64,000 bases of DNA from Paenibacillus sp. HWE-109 (lineage in GTDB: Bacteria; Bacillota; Bacilli; Paenibacillales; NBRC-103111). The position numbers and the translations under genes are program-made. The DNA lies in the NCBI RefSeq assembly GCF_022163125.1, contig NZ_CP091881.1, positions 5,890,001 through 5,954,000 on the forward strand. Reading direction: 5' to 3'. This document shows, piece by piece, positions 24,414-33,421 of the stretch. A model generated the notes under the pieces. That model was not told the DNA's origin. It searched no databases and worked only from the letters and a program-made list of their open reading frames with translations. Every line of letters begins with the position of its first letter. The first letter of the stretch is position 1.

Positions 24414-25709
24414 ATGAAACGTATCGGCTTTATTGGACTTGGCACAATGGGTAAACCCATGGCTGCTAACCTTATTCAAAAGGGTTTTAACGTAACGGTC
24501 TATAATCGTACTGCTGAAAAAGCGGACGAGCTTGCTCGTCTTGGCGCTGAAGTCGCTCAGACCCCCGCTCAAGCTGCTCGCAGTTCGGATGTTTTGATTA
24601 CAATGCTTAGCAATGACGCTTCACTCCTGGAGACTTTCTACAGTGAGCATGGCATTCTGAGTGGTATTCATCCCGCTCTCACGATTATTGACTCCAGCAC
24701 CGTGTCCCCACAAACAAGTCAAAAGCTGGCGGAGGAACTATCAGCACATTTCGTTGATTTCCTCGACGCGCCTGTCACCGGCACCAAACCTGCCGCTGAA
24801 GCTGGCACGCTTACGTTCATGGTCGGCGGCAGCCAAGAAGTGTTCGACGAACAGCAAGACGTGTTCTCGGCTCTGGGCAGCAAAGCCCTATACCTCGGGC
24901 CTAGCGGCTCGGGTTCGAATGCCAAACTTGCCCACAACACGATGGTGGGTATTAACTTAGCAGGTTTAGCCGAAGGCTTATCCATAGCAACCAAAGCAGG
25001 CATTAACCCTGCTCAATTCTTAGAGATTGTGCGCTCCGGCGGAGCGCACAGCAAGCAAGTCGAACTGAAAGCCGATAAAATTATCGATCGCGATTTCAGC
25101 AATCAATTCTCCCTGAAGCTGATGCTGAAAGATCTTTTGCTCGCGCAGGAACTTACCAACAAGTTCCAACTGCCTTCGCCGATGTTGAATTCGGCAACAA
25201 CCTTGTTTCAGATGGGCCTGAGCAAAGGCCTTGGCGAAGAAGATTTGAGCGCCGTCATCCAGTGCTATGAGGACTGGATGGGTGTGAAAGTCACGCGAGC
25301 AAGCGAGGCTGCCGTCGAGGCTGCTTCTGCTGCGGAGAAGCAGGCTTCGCCGCTTTCCGGCCGCGAACGCCGCCGGAACACCCGCGTGAAACTGGACATC
25401 AGCCTGAAGCTGTCCATCTACCAGTGGGAGCAGGAAGGCTCCTTCTCCGGCCAGAACATCGACGGCACGCTTTACGACTTGTCGGAAAGCGGCCTGCAAA
25501 TCACCTCGGCGGCACCGCTTGCGCCGGACATGTTCATCGTCATCCACTTCCCGCAGGAAGCGGAACTCCCGCCAATCACGGCTCGCGTGATTCGCATCGA
25601 AACGCATGGCAGCAATTTCCGCTACGGCTGCATGCTTTCCGCGCTGCCGCCTTATGTGCGGATCAAGCTGGAGCAGTATATTGAGGATCATATTGAGTAT
25701 GCTTTGTAA
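24414..25709 (+). CDS. 3-hydroxyisobutyrate dehydrogenase-like enzyme fused to a PilZ domain
   Basis: 431 residues. Residues 1-290 form a complete beta-hydroxyacid dehydrogenase: GFIGLGTMG (cofactor binding), DAPVTGTKPAAEAGTL (substrate motif), and catalytic K171 in SNAKLAHNTMVG. An Ala/Glu-rich linker (about 297-316) joins a PilZ domain (about 317-425) with both c-di-GMP motifs: RRNTR (320-324) and DLSESG (355-360). The reading frame is continuous and no internal ribosome site is obvious. GAGGTGA sits six bases before the ATG chosen. The fusion suggests c-di-GMP control of, or localisation of, the oxidoreductase; that is inference. The PilZ part is GC-richer than the enzyme part. Confidence 0.9.
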   Translation: MKRIGFIGLGTMGKPMAANLIQKGFNVTVYNRTAEKADELARLGAEVAQTPAQAARSSDVLITMLSNDASLLETFYSEHGILSGIHPALTIIDSSTVSPQTSQKLAEELSAHFVDFLDAPVTGTKPAAEAGTLTFMVGGSQEVFDEQQDVFSALGSKALYLGPSGSGSNAKLAHNTMVGINLAGLAEGLSIATKAGINPAQFLEIVRSGGAHSKQVELKADKIIDRDFSNQFSLKLMLKDLLLAQELTNKFQLPSPMLNSATTLFQMGLSKGLGEEDLSAVIQCYEDWMGVKVTRASEAAVEAASAAEKQASPLSGRERRRNTRVKLDISLKLSIYQWEQEGSFSGQNIDGTLYDLSESGLQITSAAPLAPDMFIVIHFPQEAELPPITARVIRIETHGSNFRYGCMLSALPPYVRIKLEQYIEDHIEYAL

Positions 25710-25740
25710 GTGAATAGCATGAAACGTGCGTGAAGAACAT

Positions 25741-25779
25741 GCCGTCTTTCCCTTAGGGAGAGGCGGTTTTTTTATTTTT
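25741..25779 (+). terminator. intrinsic terminator of the fusion gene
   Basis: CCGTCTTTCCC-TTAG-GGGAGAGGCGG followed by TTTTTTTATTTTT. Confidence 0.92.
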
Positions 25780-25812
25780 ACCCTGCTTAGGGTTTACAAG
25801 GAGGAGGACTGG

Positions 25813-26487
25813 ATGGATTTTTATCAAGAGCATGAAATCTTTGTTCAGCATCATAAATTGCGACGTTCGGGTGAGCGTCTGCGCCGATTGCAAGAAGGAC
25901 ATGGTTATGCGGAAAAGTTATTCATGCAGCACATCTGGTGGCCAGTTGTTGGGCATTTGCGCTATCTGCATCCGGAATATGAAGTAAGGGATTTTCAAGA
26001 CAACACGCGGTTTGTTGACTTTGTTTATCTGCGGCCGCCCCATCGGATCTGCATCGAGATTGATGGGTTCGGCCCCCACGCCCGAGATATTGACCGAACC
26101 CGCTTCGGCGATAACCTGATGCGGCAGAACCAGTTGATGCTGGATGATTGGAAGGTTCTACGCTTTTCCGTTGACGATATTACAGGACATCAGCGGCGCT
26201 GTCAGCAGGTTATTTGGAACATGATGGGACGATGGTATGCCGATGATTGCGGTCGCGAGATGTGGTCGCTCACCAATCGAGAGAAAGAGATCACTCGGCT
26301 GGCTGCCAGCGCCGTAGACCCGCTTAAACCGCAAGCCGTGGCAGCACATCTGGGCATCCGCGTGGAACATGCACGCAAATGGCTTCGCAGCTTGCATGGG
26401 AAAGGAATTATCAAGCCTGCTAGCGGCGTGCAGCGGGTTAGATCTTATGTGCTCGCCCCTTCGGGGCGGGAATGGTCGGGATTCTGA
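25813..26487 (+). CDS. DUF559-type nuclease-like protein with C-terminal winged helix
   Basis: 224 residues from the ATG at 25813, after AAGGAGGAGG. Residues 40-135 resemble the very-short-patch-repair/DUF559 endonuclease fold: HIWWPVVGHLRYLHPEYEV, RFVDFVYLRPPHRICIEIDG (candidate PD-(D/E)xK acidic residues) and LMLDDWKVLRFSVDDIT. The C-terminal 75 residues look like a DNA-binding winged helix (LTNREKEITRLAAS, VAAHLGIRVEHARKWLRSLHGKGII). It may be a DNA repair or restriction-related nuclease; the motif lacks an obvious ExK lysine, so activity is uncertain. Stands alone. Confidence 0.72.
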   Translation: MDFYQEHEIFVQHHKLRRSGERLRRLQEGHGYAEKLFMQHIWWPVVGHLRYLHPEYEVRDFQDNTRFVDFVYLRPPHRICIEIDGFGPHARDIDRTRFGDNLMRQNQLMLDDWKVLRFSVDDITGHQRRCQQVIWNMMGRWYADDCGREMWSLTNREKEITRLAASAVDPLKPQAVAAHLGIRVEHARKWLRSLHGKGIIKPASGVQRVRSYVLAPSGREWSGF

Positions 26488-26524
26488 CGGAGTTGGCGCG
26501 GATTGGTGGTGCGTCGGGGGTGAG

Positions 26525-26668
26525 TTGGTGGCTAGTGGCTGGTGATTGGTGATTGGTGATTGGTGGTTGGTGGTTGGTGGCTGGTGGTTGGTGGTTGGTG
26601 GCTGGTTAGTGGCTGGTGGGGCATAAGTGGGGCTGGCTGGCTGGTTCGTTAGTTGGCTGGTTGGCTGG
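26525..26668. repeat. GGTTGGTGGCT-type minisatellite
   Basis: About 140 bases made of short irregular copies of GGTGATT, GGTTGGT and GGTGGCT, G/T-only over long runs. No open reading frame of note. Confidence 0.85.
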
Positions 26669-26676
26669 TAGCTGAG

Positions 26677-26868
26677 AATAGCAGTCTTTTGGGACTTCTA
26701 TTTGGACAAATATACGGTTTGAAGAGAGAATAGAAGCCTCTGGGGACTTCTATATGTTAGAATACTGGCCGAATCTAGGGAATCCGAGCTAATAAGAGTC
26801 TTTTACGTCTTCTATTCACCTCTAATGAAGAGAATTCGCACAAATAAGAGCCTGTGGAGGCTCTTATT
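26677..26868. repeat. two copies of the dispersed palindrome module
   Basis: Four imperfect 26-bp palindromes start at 26677, 26729, 26791 and 26843 (intervals 52, 62, 52). They begin AATAGCAGTC, AATAGAAGCC, AATAAGAGTC and AATAAGAGCC and end in TTCTATT, TTCTATA, TTCTATT and CTCTTATT. The whole 26488-26957 gap has no supported gene. Confidence 0.88.
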
Positions 26869-26957
26869 TGTATTCCGTACGGTGAATAAAGAACATTTCC
26901 CAGCACCACAACGTCTTATATGAGGAGTATCAAGCAATAGTGAAGGAGCGATCAATC

Positions 26958-27749
26958 ATGCTTCAGCGTTTTCTTAGAGATAGTTTTCTTCTTCCCGCCG
27001 TTTACTTAGGAATCATCCTCTTCACGTGTACGAATTGCGAAAGCATCCCTTTGAACACCCTCATCCAAGCGGAATCACCTGCTGAGATAGGGTCCACTTT
27101 GGAACAAATTGTTAGCACTATTCCTGAAAAAAAAACTATCCTCTTTGAAGCCATGAAGAATAATGATACATTTCCCCTATTCCCTTTATCCGATGTCATC
27201 AAAACATCCATTTTTACCGAACATCAAGGAATCACCTATTTCGTATTCTCAAAGAAATCCGACAAGCCTGATACTCATAATTTCTATCTGGGTGCCCAAC
27301 AAGAGAAATTGGTTTGGGATTACGGAGTTATCGCGTATGGAAATAATGATAATTTAGAGCAAATGGCATTCAAGACCATTCACCTTGGGAATCAGAAGGA
27401 AGCATTCAAAATTGAAGGATTTTGCGGAGCCATGTGCCCCGTTGTTGTCTATTTTGACCTATCTGAAAAAGCCCCTGCTGTACTATTGCGCGTGGAACAA
27501 TCCGCTTTCGAATCTGACATCGATCATGATGGAATCTCCGAAATTATTGGTTGTTGGGGAATGCCTAGTACTTGTAACATTTATCGTGTGAACAATTCCA
27601 AAGTAACTTCAACAGATATCAATAAATTACTGGGAGCATTAAATGTAAAATATAGGCCTGAATCATCCTCTTTCGTTGCTAACTTCTCCAATCTAGAAAA
27701 ACAGTTTGAATACATCATTGAAAACGGTGAGTTGAAGATAAATAAGTAG
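26958..27749 (+). CDS. exported hypothetical protein
   Basis: 263 residues from the ATG at 26958, which has AAGGAG nine bases upstream. The N-terminus is a signal sequence (FLLPAVYLGIILFTCTNC); the Cys residues could act as a lipobox but do not fit the consensus well. The mature part is mainly beta and includes SDIDHDGISEIIG near residue 200, the calcium-binding DxDxDG pattern of FG-GAP/integrin-like repeats. No family recognised. Lower GC than its neighbours and flanked by repeats, so it could have been acquired. Confidence 0.7.
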   Translation: MLQRFLRDSFLLPAVYLGIILFTCTNCESIPLNTLIQAESPAEIGSTLEQIVSTIPEKKTILFEAMKNNDTFPLFPLSDVIKTSIFTEHQGITYFVFSKKSDKPDTHNFYLGAQQEKLVWDYGVIAYGNNDNLEQMAFKTIHLGNQKEAFKIEGFCGAMCPVVVYFDLSEKAPAVLLRVEQSAFESDIDHDGISEIIGCWGMPSTCNIYRVNNSKVTSTDINKLLGALNVKYRPESSSFVANFSNLEKQFEYIIENGELKINK

Positions 27750-27773
27750 CTCTCTTCAGAACTACTTATTTTG
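27741..27773. terminator. hairpin between convergent genes
   Basis: AATAAGTAG (27741-27749, contains the stop codon) pairs with CTACTTATT (27762-27770), then TT. Placed between the exported protein gene and the tailocin lysis genes, it may serve both. Confidence 0.7.
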
Positions 27774-27786
27774 AGTCTTTATATTT

Positions 27787-28374
27787 TTAAACTTCTAATT
27801 GCTTGGAAGCCTTACGCAGCTCATTGGCAAGTCGATGGAACTCTTCTCTAGCTTCTACATCCTCAGTGCTCATCCAAGCGGCCGATAAAAAATGAATAAT
27901 CTTGTTCGCATCATCCGCGCTCATCATATACTCCTCCTTTTCCTCCAACTGATCAAAACGAGCGAGATCACTTCCTTCTATGATTTGAATAAGCTTGTCC
28001 GCATACTTGGGATCCGTGGCGTAGCCTGCACGCTGTAGTTCCTTGCTTGCAATTTGGTAATTGCGTTCATTCAAAACATTCTTGTAGCGTAGATTCTGCG
28101 AAAGCAAAAGCGAATGATCGCGTATGCTATCCGCCCAGCACTCGTACACTCTAAAACCATCAACAATTCGCACCCACTTGCCGTTAATGAACTCCTGCGT
28201 CGCTTGCTGCTGCCCGCTCCCTTTGATGCCAAACAAATTATTCCCAGGTGCCGAGCGCCCCCAGCCGCTTTCCAAAATCGCCTGCGCAATCGTCACACTC
28301 GCCAAAATCCCATAAGCCAGCATATCCGCTTGCGCCGCCGGCGCCACTTGATCAATAAAATTTTCCTTGCTCAT
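27787..28374 (-). CDS. glucosaminidase-type endolysin of the tailocin
   Basis: 195 residues. The first 140 form a LytD/FlgJ-type glucosaminidase domain: FIDQVAPAAQADMLAYGI, SVTIAQAILESGWGRSAPGNN with the catalytic Glu, LFGIKGSGQQQ and YATDPKYADKLIQIIEG. It would cleave peptidoglycan glycan strands to release particles. A C-terminal helical tail (EEYMMSADDANKIIHFLSAA) may bind the wall. It starts inside the holin stop codon (ATGA), the classic holin-lysin pair. Replaces the amidase XlyA found in PBSX. Confidence 0.9.
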   Translation of the reverse strand: MSKENFIDQVAPAAQADMLAYGILASVTIAQAILESGWGRSAPGNNLFGIKGSGQQQATQEFINGKWVRIVDGFRVYECWADSIRDHSLLLSQNLRYKNVLNERNYQIASKELQRAGYATDPKYADKLIQIIEGSDLARFDQLEEKEEYMMSADDANKIIHFLSAAWMSTEDVEAREEFHRLANELRKASKQLEV

Positions 28375-28769
28375 AGCCCCTCCCCTTTGCTGCGTAGTAT
28401 TTGAATCATCTGTTTAAGAAAGTTCGGCAGCGGAAGGCCCAACCGCCCATAATTCTCCGTAATGGAAATCAACTCATTGGCTAAATAAAAATAAATCGCC
28501 GCCGTCATCATCAACTCCGTATCAAACAGCAGATCCATCCGATGCGCCAGCATAATAACCAGCAGCATCAACCCTTTGCGCGCGAGTCCCCAAAAACCGA
28601 CCTGGCTATTCAGTCCACGCTGTTCCTTCATCGAGGCAGCCATCCCCGTCAAATAATCAACGAGAATTGCCATGAGAAACAGGGCCATCAACTCATTCCA
28701 ACCGCCGAATGCATAAGTTAGCATCGTTCCAAACACCGCTGAAATCATATTAAAATTGATCTGATTCAT
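28371..28769 (-). CDS. phage-type holin
   Basis: 132 residues with three hydrophobic segments: MISAVFGTMLTYAFGG, ELMALFLMAILVDYLTGMAAS and RKGLMLLVIMLAHRMDLLF followed by AAIYFYLANELISITENYGRLG. The LVDYLTG and ANELISITENYGRLGLP motifs mark the Holin_4/toxin-secretion holin family. It would make membrane holes allowing the downstream endolysin to reach the wall. The gene overlaps the endolysin start by four bases. Confidence 0.92.
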   Translation of the reverse strand: MNQINFNMISAVFGTMLTYAFGGWNELMALFLMAILVDYLTGMAASMKEQRGLNSQVGFWGLARKGLMLLVIMLAHRMDLLFDTELMMTAAIYFYLANELISITENYGRLGLPLPNFLKQMIQILRSKGEGL

Positions 28770-28845
28770 GTGTAGTTGCTCCTTTCTTTAATAGGTGGAG
28801 AAAGGCCACCGAGATTGTAGGTTCTGGGTAGCCTTTCGCAAATAA

Positions 28846-29382
28846 TTACCATGTAATTGATGAGATTTCTTCTTCAGTTTTTGCTTCTGAAAGTGCTGTT
28901 TTTAGCTCCCAGTATTTGCTGATGTTGGCGTTTTTGTGGGCTAGCCCGTCTGCGTTGAGGGCTTTGAATTGTTCAAAAGAGTGTGGCTGTGGCATGCCGG
29001 AGGCTTTCCACAGGATGGGCTCTGTCGCTATGCCTGCTGCGATTGCATTTAGCGTGCTGTTGAGATTAGTTTGGGCTTCGTAGTCGAAGTCGTAAGTGTG
29101 TTCAGTGCCGAGAGCATTCGACTTGAATCCGCTAAGGATTGTTGTGTTGCATTTGGAGTTGAGTTCTTCAGTCTTTGATTGCTTCGATTGTGACAAAACT
29201 TGCTCTGGAGTTGGCTGCATCGCTTCCCATGCGGATTGGAGTTGCTCCTCCGTTGGCTCGGGAGATTCTAGGTTCCATTTTGCGATGTATGGGCCGTTTC
29301 CGTCTGAGTCGTCTTGGACGATGAAGTCGGCTAGGGGATTGGCTTGTGGGTGTAGGTGCATGATTGCTTGTGGTATGTTCAT
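28846..29382 (-). CDS. XkdW-like tail protein with DUF4376 region
   Basis: 178 residues from the ATG at 29380-29382, which has GGAGGAAA upstream. The N-terminus (IPQAIMHLHPQANPLADFIV, YIAKWNLESPEPTEEQLQ) is like XkdW; the C-terminal half (HTYDFDYEAQTNLNSTLNAI, then FEQFKALNADGLAHKNANI) is the DUF4376 pattern seen in tail-fibre accessory proteins. Probably a fibre assembly or attachment protein. It follows the fibre gene by 14 bases. A hairpin with arms AAAGGC/GCCTTT lies between it and the holin gene (28801-28836). Confidence 0.82.
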   Translation of the reverse strand: MNIPQAIMHLHPQANPLADFIVQDDSDGNGPYIAKWNLESPEPTEEQLQSAWEAMQPTPEQVLSQSKQSKTEELNSKCNTTILSGFKSNALGTEHTYDFDYEAQTNLNSTLNAIAAGIATEPILWKASGMPQPHSFEQFKALNADGLAHKNANISKYWELKTALSEAKTEEEISSITW

Positions 29383-29396
29383 TTGGGTTTCCTCCT

Positions 29397-32300
29397 TTAT
29401 GCGATACGTGTTCCTGTGAATGTTTGGAAAACTGTCTGTGATGCATCGGCTACGACAGCATTTGAACAACAGAAGTACACATTTACCATATCACCTGCGT
29501 TAAGTTTTACTGTTTGAGTCATCCCAATTTGATACGATGTAACAGTAGCTACTGTCCCAAATTGATTTGGCCTAAAACCTTCTGCACCATTAATATATAA
29601 AGACATGTAAGCATTACTGTTTGCAGGCATGGAATTTATACGCAAATTTGCTGTAAATAAGTATAATCCGCTATCTTTAGCTATAAATGTAGATGTTGCT
29701 AAAGTGAATTCCGATTTGTTATCGTAAAAAGTAGCTTGAGAATAATTTACTTTTGTAATGGTTGACGCTGAGAAAACTTGGTTCGAAGCTCCTGTTTGAT
29801 ATGCAAGGAATGCGCTTCTATTTGCTTGTGTGTTATCTCCCCAAGGATTAATAATTGCGCCGCGAATCTCAGCTCCTGTTCCAAGACTTTCTAAACCAGA
29901 CGGCTGAGAATTAATTTTAACAATTTCTCCCCCTAAAGTAGAAGCGAGGCTAAAGGTATTATTAGTACCAGAATTCAAATCGCTGATAAGTTTACCTAAA
30001 TTAGCTAAAATGGCATAATTTCTATTAGATATTACAGTTTGAACGACATACATCATGCCAGTATTCATTTGTATACCTATTTGTGATAGTGCTGATGTAG
30101 TAATATTACAACCTGAAACAATAACCCTAGAACTGTTATTTGATGAAATTGCTGTTCCCGTTGTAGTGGTTATGTTTAAGCCTGACAAGGCTATTTCCGT
30201 GGTATTGTTAATAATACTGTAAAATTGAGATACGTTAGCACCGCTATTAGATGATATTAGTAATTTTCCTTGACCGACAAAGCCGTTAATAATAATTGAT
30301 TCAGCATAAGTTCCTGCTGCTACATTCACGGTAACAAAGTGGTTTATAACTTGTGGGATTTGATTAATAGCAAATTGGATAGTCTTATATGGTTTTACTG
30401 CGCTTCCATCACCATTATCTGCACCATTTGTAGCATCCACATATAACGTCATATTTGCCGTAGTTTTTTGCGGCACATTATATATTTGTCTAGCTAGAAT
30501 CTCATTAGCACTAATTCGTGCGTCTTGGTCTGCTTGATTAATTGCTAATGTATCAACAACGGTTTTTAAGTTGCTTGCTGCTTCTCCAGAAACTCCTGTT
30601 ATTGGAGCAGACAATAGATGTTGGTCGAGGGCAATATATGATATTTCGTATGTTGCTGTTGGGTCGTAGGCACTCGGTATTTTTTGTGCATAACCGTACC
30701 CTAATTGTTCTATCGTTGCTGTTCCTACAGGTCTTGATCCGATAAACCAAGCGTCATCACGCCCATTTTTGTAAACTCTTAACAACCTACTGTTTCTATA
30801 TTTAAGTGGTGACGACAGTGTGTTAATTTGGTTAAAGCCAACAGATATAAAAGAAGCATCTACTTTTTCTCGCACTATAACCCCTTGCCCTACTTCAATC
30901 TGATTCAATCCCTCATGTAAGGACATTCCTGCATCTACTTGGATTTCTTCAAACGTCGGTGTAGCTAGTTGATAGGTTAGCCTGTACGTAGTAAATCCGC
31001 TAGATGGAGTGGTAGGAAGTGCACCAACACCAGACGCGTTTATCCATGAACCAAGTGTGCCAACGGTGTTTTGTGCACCTCCCGTTGTAGGTGTCCAACG
31101 TCTTAACCAACCCTTTGTTCCAGTTCCGTTATATGGTACTGGTGCCGTACTCCATGACTCTTGTGTAGTCATAACCCAACCATAGAAATACGCTTGTATC
31201 TCTTGTACTGTGGGTATATAACTTTCTCCCCAACCACTGTCTGTGTCGGATACTTCCATAAATAAATAACCATTTGAATTTAGTTGTGATTGGTCTGCTC
31301 CAGAAGGTGCGGCGGGTACATGTGTTAATATTTTACCGTCATACTTTACGACTATTTCACTATTAGCGAAGCCATTAGATATAGGGACTTTGACTTCTTT
31401 CCAACCAGTTAAGTCTCCGCTAAACACCCAAGACAAACTACCATCAAGTGCCATATCCTTAAACCGCTTCTCAAGAAAGTATTTCCCATCACGTTTGAAC
31501 AGCGTATCGTAGACGCTACCGTCCATAGAAGAAGCTAGTTGTACGTTAGGGAAAACAAGCAGATCGTCATTCCGTGGTTTGAATGGTTTGGCTGTGGTGC
31601 CAAGATTTAGCATTGGGTTAGAGAAAATATAACTTCCTACGCCTGAAACAGTATTGCCTAGATAAACTGTGATAGAACTGTTAATACCGCTATTAAATGT
31701 ACGTGTTCCTGTAGCCCATCCTAAGATAATTCCACCAATCGGATCAATTATCGCACTGCCGAAATTTGGGGATGCTGTAAAACTTAAAGTATAATCTTGA
31801 TTTGGCCTAACAGGTATTTTAACAGATAGCTGTTGCGTGTATGCGCCTGTAGCTGAAACAGTTGTAAGTGTACCGGAATATGGCTCTGTTAAGGTATACG
31901 TTCCCGTATCAACCCCTATCGTCCATTCATTAAACGTAGGCAACAAGTTTTCACCATACTTAATTACATAAGGTGCATTCACATGTTTTACATCATCTAC
32001 GTATGGATATTTAGCTGAAACTTGTGCAGTTGTCATACTGTCAATTGCCGTGTATTCAGCTTGTGTGATTTCGTAAACGCGAATAGAATCAAAGTAGCCG
32101 CCTTGTCCTGTAGCTCCAGTCACTTGGCAAGCAGGGTATGATGCATTGCTCGAATTCGGGATAAACTTAGCCCAAACCGTGTTAAACTTCGTTGTGTCTG
32201 TAACACTTGTTGTGGTTGCGCCTCCGTTATTTGTCATCTTAACGTTACATGAAGCGCCACCTATACTTTTAATGTCAGCAATCATGATATAGCGCTTTGT

Positions 32301-32717
32301 CGTGTCATAAGAAACATAATTTCCAACAGTGTTTCCCGAAGTTTGACTAGCATTTAAAACAACTTTCATGCTGGATGTTCCTGCAGAGTAAGTACTTGTA
32401 TCTATCGCGGCAGTTACGTTAAATTGTCCAGAGATAGGAGCCAATGACGTACAACCCCCATCACGCCCCAACAAGTTAACCAAAGTGCGCCCACGAATGT
32501 TTATCCCATTAAACGGCGCCGCCTTCGGAGCCGTAACAACCTGCAAACCATTCACCAAATTCACCGCCATAGGCGCCGAATCAGCCAACTGCCCCCCAAC
32601 CTGTGAATCAATCCGATCCCAGTTGTCATTCAACATCGTGTTAATATCAAACGTGTCATTTCCGTCCGTAGACGGGTTCTTCTTATAAAGCCCCATATTC
32701 GTTGTCGAGCTCGGCAT
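29397..32717 (-). CDS. tail fibre / receptor-binding protein of the tailocin
   Basis: 1106 residues. The N-terminus (MGLYKKNPSTDGNDTFDINT, NDNWDRIDSQV) is the usual baseplate-attachment segment of Firmicute tail fibres. The middle has several beta-rich, carbohydrate-binding-like stretches. Around residues 750-960 a pectate-lyase-like beta-helix is suggested by short N-rich rungs (LYVDATNGADNGDG, NNTTEIALSGLNITTTTG, SSRVIVSGCNITTS). The last about 130 residues look like a C1q/TNF-like trimer head (FTLATSTFIAKDSGLYLFTANLRI shortened). Visibly AT-richer than the N-terminal 270 bases and flanking genes, consistent with horizontal exchange of host-range modules. Confidence 0.88.
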   Translation of the reverse strand: MPSSTTNMGLYKKNPSTDGNDTFDINTMLNDNWDRIDSQVGGQLADSAPMAVNLVNGLQVVTAPKAAPFNGINIRGRTLVNLLGRDGGCTSLAPISGQFNVTAAIDTSTYSAGTSSMKVVLNASQTSGNTVGNYVSYDTTKRYIMIADIKSIGGASCNVKMTNNGGATTTSVTDTTKFNTVWAKFIPNSSNASYPACQVTGATGQGGYFDSIRVYEITQAEYTAIDSMTTAQVSAKYPYVDDVKHVNAPYVIKYGENLLPTFNEWTIGVDTGTYTLTEPYSGTLTTVSATGAYTQQLSVKIPVRPNQDYTLSFTASPNFGSAIIDPIGGIILGWATGTRTFNSGINSSITVYLGNTVSGVGSYIFSNPMLNLGTTAKPFKPRNDDLLVFPNVQLASSMDGSVYDTLFKRDGKYFLEKRFKDMALDGSLSWVFSGDLTGWKEVKVPISNGFANSEIVVKYDGKILTHVPAAPSGADQSQLNSNGYLFMEVSDTDSGWGESYIPTVQEIQAYFYGWVMTTQESWSTAPVPYNGTGTKGWLRRWTPTTGGAQNTVGTLGSWINASGVGALPTTPSSGFTTYRLTYQLATPTFEEIQVDAGMSLHEGLNQIEVGQGVIVREKVDASFISVGFNQINTLSSPLKYRNSRLLRVYKNGRDDAWFIGSRPVGTATIEQLGYGYAQKIPSAYDPTATYEISYIALDQHLLSAPITGVSGEAASNLKTVVDTLAINQADQDARISANEILARQIYNVPQKTTANMTLYVDATNGADNGDGSAVKPYKTIQFAINQIPQVINHFVTVNVAAGTYAESIIINGFVGQGKLLISSNSGANVSQFYSIINNTTEIALSGLNITTTTGTAISSNNSSRVIVSGCNITTSALSQIGIQMNTGMMYVVQTVISNRNYAILANLGKLISDLNSGTNNTFSLASTLGGEIVKINSQPSGLESLGTGAEIRGAIINPWGDNTQANRSAFLAYQTGASNQVFSASTITKVNYSQATFYDNKSEFTLATSTFIAKDSGLYLFTANLRINSMPANSNAYMSLYINGAEGFRPNQFGTVATVTSYQIGMTQTVKLNAGDMVNVYFCCSNAVVADASQTVFQTFTGTRIA

Positions 32718-32734
32718 ATGCGTTTCCCTCCTGG

Positions 32735-33421
32735 TTAAACGGGGATGAATGGCGCGAAATCGGTCATTTTCCTCGTTTGAATTTGATTGATGGTCATCGT
32801 TTGGTGCAGCTGATTGAGCAAGAAGTATTTGTACTGGTACACAACTTGCAAATGTGCCGGTTTGATCTCGTCGATCGCCGCCTTCAGATCGCCAAGATTC
32901 GGCGGCGTGCCGAGCGCGTCCACGAACCGCACGGTGAACTGATACGCAGCCGGCTGCTGCGTCACTTCTACCGCGCCGCGACTGTACGCGCTAGCCACGC
33001 TCTCGATCAGCTCGACGGTGACGGTCCCAACGCCGCGCAGCTTGGCGTTGATGACCGATCGCCGCTGATCGTCGGGCTTGCCCGGCACCGGCGCGATGCC
33101 GAGCTCGGCTTCCCAAGCGTCGAGCCCCCACGTGGCGGAGCCGACGAAGAACTGCGCCAATGTCTCCTCCAGGGAGACACGCACTAGATCAAGCTCCGCG
33201 CCCTGCGCTTGCAGAATGCCATCCATGATCCGCGAGGTCTCATAATAGCGAGGCAAATATCCCTTCATCCTGACCCCGCTCATACTCGCATTTATACCCG
33301 CATTCGCACTCGCATTCATACTCCCATTTGTACCCGCATTCACACCAGCATTCATACTCCCGTTCGTACCCGCATTCACACCAGCATTCATACTCGCGCT
33401 CAAATCCGTATTCACACTCAC
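32735..33421 (-). CDS. XkdU/YmfQ-like baseplate protein (DUF2313) with repetitive N-terminus
   Basis: 228 residues. From about residue 53 (MKGYLPRYYETSRIMDGIL) it matches DUF2313, the phage wedge/baseplate protein next to gpJ. Residues 1-50 are instead a low-complexity run of Asn, Ala, Gly, Met and Ser in 12-residue repeats (NAGVNAGTNGSM). The assigned start GTG overlaps the upstream stop (GTGA). An internal ATG at residue 52 would give a normal-length protein, but the repeat is in frame and has no stop, so the extension may be translated. Confidence 0.85.
   Translation of the reverse strand: MSVNTDLSASMNAGVNAGTNGSMNAGVNAGTNGSMNASANAGINASMSGVRMKGYLPRYYETSRIMDGILQAQGAELDLVRVSLEETLAQFFVGSATWGLDAWEAELGIAPVPGKPDDQRRSVINAKLRGVGTVTVELIESVASAYSRGAVEVTQQPAAYQFTVRFVDALGTPPNLGDLKAAIDEIKPAHLQVVYQYKYFLLNQLHQTMTINQIQTRKMTDFAPFIPV
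33313..33396 (-). repeat. 36-bp in-frame coding minisatellite
   Basis: Copies starting CATTCATACTC occur at 33313, 33349 and 33385, exactly 36 bases apart; the first two are complete and nearly identical. They encode the 12-residue repeats at the N-terminus of the DUF2313 protein. Confidence 0.88.
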
